A stretch of DNA of 64,000 nt, taken from the NCBI GenBank assembly GCA_963995525.1, contig OZ023213.1, forward strand, positions 14,869,033 through 14,933,032. The letters are read 5' to 3'. Shown here one piece after another: positions 59,191 through 64,000 of this stretch (positions within the stretch are counted from its first letter, which is position 1; every line of letters starts with the position of its first letter). A program made the translations under genes and the position numbers. The notes below the pieces were generated by a model. It was not told where the DNA came from. It made no database searches and was given only the letters and a program-made list of their open reading frames with translations. The DNA comes from Escarpia spicata. Taxonomy: Eukaryota > Annelida > Polychaeta > Sabellida > Siboglinidae.

Positions 59191-60320
59191 AATTACTTCC
59201 ATCTACCATCAACAAAACAGTGATTCGTTTGACTACAGTGTATTTAAAAATGAGTTTGTGTACTCCGTTCGTGTTTGCTTTGATATATTAGGTGTGAAGC
59301 AGCAAAGCAGAACGACCGGTCGAATGACTGCCAGACGGCAACAAGACGTCGTCAACAAAACATCATGAACACAGTGATTCATACGTATTAAAAAAAAAAA
59401 AAAAAATTATACTTCTATACAGAGTATGCTTTGGTGGAGCAGGCGTGAACCAGTGTGGCGGAATAACCAGTATCTCTAATGTGAGGCGGCGTCAGCGTGA
59501 AACAGACGTATTGAAGAAAATATATGCAGAAAATGCACGATGTTAGAGGCGACGTTCACAACTTCCAACGACATTTATGTCGTCTGGTCCGTCTAGCTGC
59601 TTGCCAGTAGATTTTCACGATTAATTAAACTGTTCATTAACGATAAGATTTTCATATATGGCACACACCTTTTGACATTTACTGGTGATTAAGCTTGATC
59701 TCATATATCAGAATTGTATGATTTTTTGCAGTTATCTATTTTACAATAATCAAAAAAATTATTAACATCAATATGTGAACTACGGTATTATTGTTTCATT
59801 TTATTTATTAACTAAACTATATATTTAGGGGATACATTAACTACACGTTTTTTATTGTGTATTCCTTTCAAACCACATTATATACATACCTATGTATTTC
59901 ACACAAAAATCATATCGAGGCGACTGCAAACTGTAAAGTTTGTTTGTTTGTTTTTTTATTTGAATAACACATATTGAATTGACGTCTTTTGTTCTGTATA
60001 AATTTGACGTCTTGCGCAGTGATGTAAGGCTACTGAAGCAACCGATTGAACGAACTGGTGTTCCTTGTTCCTGTCGACGAAAATTAGTATCTAGCAGAAT
60101 GGGATCTTTTTTTCAAAACTATTACGTTGTATGATAATGTATCGTTATATAGGTGATAGTATTCTTCTACTTCTGCAGCGTACTAGGGATTTTGTTATGT
60201 CATATCTGCGTGCCGGGGCACACCGGTTGTGAAACACTGGTTCAATGCATTAATAAATACACTCCAGGGATATTATAATAATATCTACAATTCAGTGTTG
60301 ATTACCAGTATTTCATATTG
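59191..60320. other. No gene recognised
   Basis: AT-rich DNA to the right of the LINE with one A-run at 59390-59406. No coding supported. Confidence 0.4.
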
Positions 60321-60354
60321 CTTTGATGGGGATGCTGTTGAAGATTTTTTGTCG

Positions 60355-60450
60355 CCGCGCCGCCGGAACTTCAGCTTCTCCGCTGTCGACTGATGGCATC
60401 GGAAGAGGGAAGTGCTGTTGAAGATTTGTTTGAAAGGAAGAAAGCTGTCT
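60355..60450. repeat. Third fragment of the GGGGCGTGTCC-family repeat
   Basis: CGCCGCGCCGCCGGAACTTC, GCTTCTCCGCTGTC and GGCATCGGAAGAGGG...GTGCTGTTGAA match parts of 10700-10800 and 11475-11550 in order. Confidence 0.5.
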
Positions 60451-60597
60451 TTGTTAAGGGCTTAAGTGGAAGGGTAAGTCCTGTTCTGATTTATTTTATA
60501 ATAATCCTTAAAACAATTGTTACATTTACATCATATCTCTACATTGTGTTCATAAATAAAGAAAGCTCATGTTTTGTAGGTGTCACACAACATTATT

Positions 60598-60943
60598 TTG
60601 TATGCATGCTAACATCGATACATGTTTAGTAATAACTCTAAGTGAGCTAACCATTTATATATATAGGCTATTTAGACTGTGGTATATTAGTAACAGTATA
60701 ATCCAATTTTGAAAGCACAAGATAAGCATGCAGGCTAAGCAGAATATGCCTAAAGTCAGGGAGTGACGTTACAATGTTTTGTTGTAACTATTAAAATAAT
60801 ATCACAGTTTCTTTGAATTGTTACTGTTAAATAATATTTGGGTCTACATTTGTTATGAAGATGCTACAAAACTGGGCATTCTGGGAGGAGTTTTTCTCGT
60901 TGGCAATCGTGCCGAAGTTGATAATGATGATGTTCTGATGGCC
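60598..60943 (+). repeat. Dispersed repeat G, copy 2
   Basis: Direct partner of 51772-52142. Here it stands without repeats A, E and F. Confidence 0.8.
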
Positions 60944-60984
60944 TTCAACATTCAAGACGTACTGGTGCACCTTTCGACGGGTTA

Positions 60985-61925
60985 GAATTAGTAGACAGTG
61001 TTAAAATACATTAACCTGTCGGATCTAGTGATCATAACCAGATACATTTTAGTATAAAAGTACAACCAGGGAATAATGATAAAAAGAAAAAACTTTAACA
61101 AAGGCGAATATAAACAGATGAGAAAATATTTAGCACACATAGACTGGACTAACTCAATGAAGAACAAGACAGCAACAGAATGTTGGACCATTTTGAAAGA
61201 TGAGATTGAGGGCATAATTAAAAAATACCCATAGAAAGCAAAGGAAATTATCTAGGAAGAAACACCTACCAAAAGGAGCTATACGAATGATTACAAACAA
61301 ATTATGTGGAGAGTTTACAGAAACACTGGAACTACAGAAGTATATAACAATCACAAAGAACCCCTTAACTTAGCTACAACTGAAATTCAAAATCCAAACT
61401 AACGTTTGAGCAAAAATTGGCGAATTATAAAAAAAAATGATAGCAAGTGTTTCTACGGTTATGCTTACAGTAAACAGAAGGTTCGAGATACCATAGGACC
61501 ACTAGAAAACAGCGCAGGAAACACAATATCTGATGGGTTTCAAATGTTACGTGTTACGTGTTCAAACCATGTCAGTTTCCTTCTCTTGACAGGTGCCATT
61601 AAAGATACTTGTGGGCCCACCAGGGTGCTCCATGTAGGAGATGCGGAGCATCTTCCCCAAACACTTGGTCTCGAATGCTTTGATCTTGTTCTCATCCTTA
61701 CCAAGGGGTGTCCACGTCTCACATATAGAAAGATGGATAGTACAAGTGATCTTAACAGGCTATACTTGGTTGTGAAGCGGACATTACAACTTCTCCAGAT
61801 CCTCTCTAATATATTAACAAATATTACTCCTTTATTTAAAAGAGGGATCGAGGAGCAAGACAGAGAATTACAGAGCAGTGAGCTTAACATCAGGTTTATG
61901 CAAATTATTTAAAACGCTTATAAGA
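60985..61925 (+). mobile_element. CR1-like LINE fragment interrupted by another LINE fragment
   Basis: 60990-61547 matches the segment between endonuclease and RT of the two larger CR1-like copies (SDHNQIHFSIKV, MRKYLAHIDWT, KNKTATECWTI, SKQKVRDTIGPLENSAGNTISDGFQ), but more diverged. The RT frame resumes at about 61806-61925 (TPLFKRGIEEQ.., then a version of NYRAVSLTSGLCKLFKTLIRD). An antisense LINE piece lies between them and about 100 codons are missing. Confidence 0.7.
61548..61800 (-). mobile_element. Antisense LINE C-terminal fragment inside the CR1-like fragment
   Basis: On the minus strand: RTRSKHSRPSVWGRCSASPTWSTL (frame-shifted form of the KIKAFE.KCL.KMLRISYMEH segment), LVGPQVSLMAPVKRRKLTWFEHVTR. 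The VKRRKL.WFGHVTR string is a common LINE C-terminus. It ends where the CR1-like frame is broken. Confidence 0.65.
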
Positions 61926-61941
61926 GATCTTTGCTTATTTC

Positions 61942-62190
61942 CTACACCAGTGTCAAACAAGATGGTGATGTATCCAACTGATGCAGCATAGTGCAGAAGA
62001 ACGACGAAGATGTCTGAATCTTCACACGGACGAATCGGTAATTCCTACACCTCGCATAATTAACATAGAGGATAACTCTCGGGTCAGTTTCCTCCCGTGA
62101 TGACTTCAGAAGGGGCATTTCATGTGTTACTGTCGCCCGGCCATCATTGGAAGTCAGCAGAGTGGCATTCTCCTCACACATTTTCACCAT
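61942..62190 (-). pseudogene. Fragment of an unnamed repeat-encoded protein with an EETDPR (HEEADTR-like) motif
   Basis: Eighty-two residues on the minus strand: KMCEENATLLTSNDGRATVTHEM, SREETDPRVILYVNYARC and VRVKIQTSSSFF. The middle resembles a (S/H)EEADTRxxLHxxYA signature followed by VRSPDTDVF, seen in multicopy uncharacterised invertebrate proteins linked to mobile DNA; there the acidic residues suggest a nuclease-like fold. This copy has replaced several of those residues and is truncated. Based on pattern memory only. Confidence 0.35.
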
Positions 62191-62375
62191 TGAACAAGAA
62201 TGATTTCTAATCAGGGGGCCTCTTGGTTGCTTCTCCCCAGTGTGGCCGACTCCTTCAAGTTCAGCGACCTCTCCTTTTGCTTTGTTTGAGATGGTATCTC
62301 AGGACAGTCACCAGATTCCGCAGAATGATCATCACTGCCAACTTCCTGTAACATGATGCTTTATTTGGTGTTTCC
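62191..62375. other. No gene recognised
   Basis: Short spacer between two element fragments. No clear coding. Confidence 0.4.
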
Positions 62376-62530
62376 CAGGGTTGTGTTCTTGGACGTTTCC
62401 TTTTTACACTTTACACGACGCCACTAAGCTCTGTTAAACAAAAACATAACTTGGATCATCATCTTTATGTTGATGATACTTAGATATACATTTCTTTGGC
62501 TATCCCGGATACAAATCGCTCCCTTAACCA
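62376..62530 (+). mobile_element. LINE reverse-transcriptase fragment (L2/CR1 type)
   Basis: About 50 residues: VSQGCVLGRFLFTLYTTPLS, KHNLDHHLYVDDT (catalytic YVDD) and IYISLAIPD. The layout GVPQGSVLGPxLFTLYTTPLS...HHLYADDTQIY is common in animal L2-type LINEs. Confidence 0.75.
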
Positions 62531-62882
62531 ACTTGGTTGGTGTAGATTTCTTTCAGGAGTTCGACGTACTCGTCTTCTATCCCCTGTTCTTGCAGGGTAG
62601 TCAGTATTGCATGAGTTTGCACTGAATCGAAAGCCTTCTCGTAGTCAACGAAAGCGATACACAGTGGGATATTTTATTATCGGCACTTCTTCAGTTGGTT
62701 TACGATGTGTATGCAGTATGTCGTTGAGTACCTGTTTCTGAATCCTGCTTGCTCTCGTGGTTGGTCGAGTGTATTCTTTAGTCTTTAGTAATGTGTAGTT
62801 GTTTGACAACAGACATATCGGTCTGTAGTTCTTTAAGTCTTTCTTATTTCCCTTCTTGAAGATTATCACCATCTTTTGCATG
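62531..62882 (-). mobile_element. Endonuclease-RT LINE fragment beside repeat A3
   Basis: Minus strand: KMVIIFKKGNKKDLKNYRPICLLSN, then a shifted REQAGFRNRYSTNDI-like and FVDYEKAFDSVQTHAIL-like series toward 62540. It is the same family as 45290-46410 and truncated at the same point next to repeat A. Confidence 0.75.
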
Positions 62883-64000
62883 TTTTTAGGCTGTTGTGAT
62901 ATAATAACCAAGACGCACGACTTCCGTTGCATGGTACATTAATTGAGAGAATAACACGTAATTTGAACAAATTATAAAATAGTTATTTATCTTACGCTAC
63001 TGTGAAGACATATATTTTACTGAAAAACTAGCTGGAATTATCTTCCTTCAAACTCAACTATTAAACAAAACAGGTCTAATACAGTTTCTGTCGAACACAC
63101 TGATCCTAAATTCAAACCAGCTGTTCCTGGTTTCTTTCTGATTGCTCCATTTAATTTCAAATGTCCCAGTAACGTTGACTCTAGCACATGATGGCTGTTA
63201 GCAATATATCAGGTAGAATTTCCATTTGTGGTTATTCTGATAGCTGACAACATATCTTCTTCCAACATTGACTCACTTTCTTTCTGTCTTCTAGTAACAG
63301 CGCTTTGTTAACATATAGCAAACATAAAACAACTAACTCTATGTCCAAAAAAAACTTGAAAGGAAAATAAACTATGTCAATGAACCGTTGTTATAAGTAG
63401 GGTTAGACGGTCCGTCCACTCCCTTGGTATCGAATAATTCACTTCTTACATAAAACTATACGACGAATAATTCCCATATTTTAGCGTGATATAGAACGTG
63501 GTATTACCAATAACCCTGGTCAATATTGGCCATTCTGGGACAGGTAAATTTTTAATGATGTACCCCTACTCCCATGCAATGATATTTAACATTACTGGCC
63601 AAACACGAATTCAAGTTCTTGCACGTCTTCCACAATTCCTGATTTATCGTCGTTTCCCGCTCAAGGCATTCTATATAGATCCCTTCGACAATATGACTTT
63701 CAATCATTCGATTATTCACACACCGATGATGTTCCAGGTCATCTGAAAACTGACGTCTTCAAAAGAAGGTCCTGGAACGACCCATGTAAATACCTCACTC
63801 TCAGTATCGGTTGACAACATTCTTTGCAACTTAATTTCGTTCAGGAAAATGAATTATAATGGACATACGTCGGTAAACTAACAGAAACACGTTTTATTTC
63901 TTGGATGTGTAATAGATGGTGACACGTATCGAAGGAAATCTATTTGATGGCCATTCTTACCCCACCCTACTATAAGCGATAATCTGCTCGACGGTACTAC
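62882..64000 (+). repeat. Large dispersed repeat A, copy A3 (cut by window end)
   Basis: Aligns with the first part of A1 and A2: ACCAAGACGCACGACTTCCG, TTCTTTCTGATTGCTCCAT, TGATAGCTGACAACATATCTTC (shared with A1), CATGTAAATACCTCACTCTCAG (shared with A2) and GTAATAGATGGTG. The copy continues beyond the window. Confidence 0.75.

Overview
This is a transposon-rich, AT-rich stretch of an animal nuclear genome. The evidence is spliced genes with GT-AG phase-1 introns and TATA promoters, very long CA/TG, TA and CGA microsatellites, and decayed animal-type mobile elements (CR1-like and RTE/L1-like LINEs, a Penelope-like element, Ty3/Gypsy, PIF/Harbinger and hAT remnants). There are no operons and no bacterial signals. 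The mixture suits a marine invertebrate such as a mollusc or another lophotrochozoan, but I cannot name the species from sequence alone.

The only convincing host genes are members of one small, lineage-specific family that I do not recognise: short secreted proteins extremely rich in Tyr, Arg and Cys. Two members look intact. Gene A is on the minus strand (CDS exons 15566 to 13652) and gene B is on the plus strand (CDS exons 28885 to 30991). Both have a non-coding first exon behind a matching TATA promoter, a 55-bp signal-peptide exon, and three modules of exactly 183, 156 and 191 bp, all joined by phase-1 introns, giving 194 residues each. Copy C (plus, 198-1250) is a decayed relative. Copy D (minus, 44727-45134) is two orphan copies of the last exon. 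The window therefore holds part of a dispersed multigene cluster.

Region by region: 1-1.3 kb holds pseudogene C. From 2.8 to 7.8 kb an RTE/L1-like LINE is split by a CR1-like LINE inserted on the minus strand. From 8 to 12.8 kb there are small repeats and no gene. From 13.0 to 15.9 kb lies gene A with a duplicated (TG)n-(CGA)n block at its 3' end. Large repeat family A starts at 16.1 kb (copy A1 to 19.8 kb). LINE and hAT remnants fill 20.4-24.5 kb. 24.5-28.2 kb is unassigned. Gene B occupies 28.3-31.2 kb. LINE pieces lie at 32.5-34.6 kb. Repeat F, gag-like and Harbinger remnants and a 6-bp-TSD element lie at 35.3-39.9 kb. A fold-back Penelope-like insertion sits at 40.7-41.5 kb. Copy D is at 44.7-45.1 kb. 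A LINE fragment plus repeats A2, E, F and G run from 45.3 to 52.1 kb. A Gypsy remnant is at 52.3-53.1 kb. A second, nearly complete CR1-like LINE is at about 54.7-59.2 kb. Nested LINE fragments and repeat copy A3 lead to the end of the window.

Apart from the Tyr/Arg/Cys gene family, every coding trace is a mobile-element fragment with stops, frameshifts or truncations. The family most likely spread by segmental duplication in this repeat-rich background: promoter, introns and 3' flanks are conserved between copies, not just exons.
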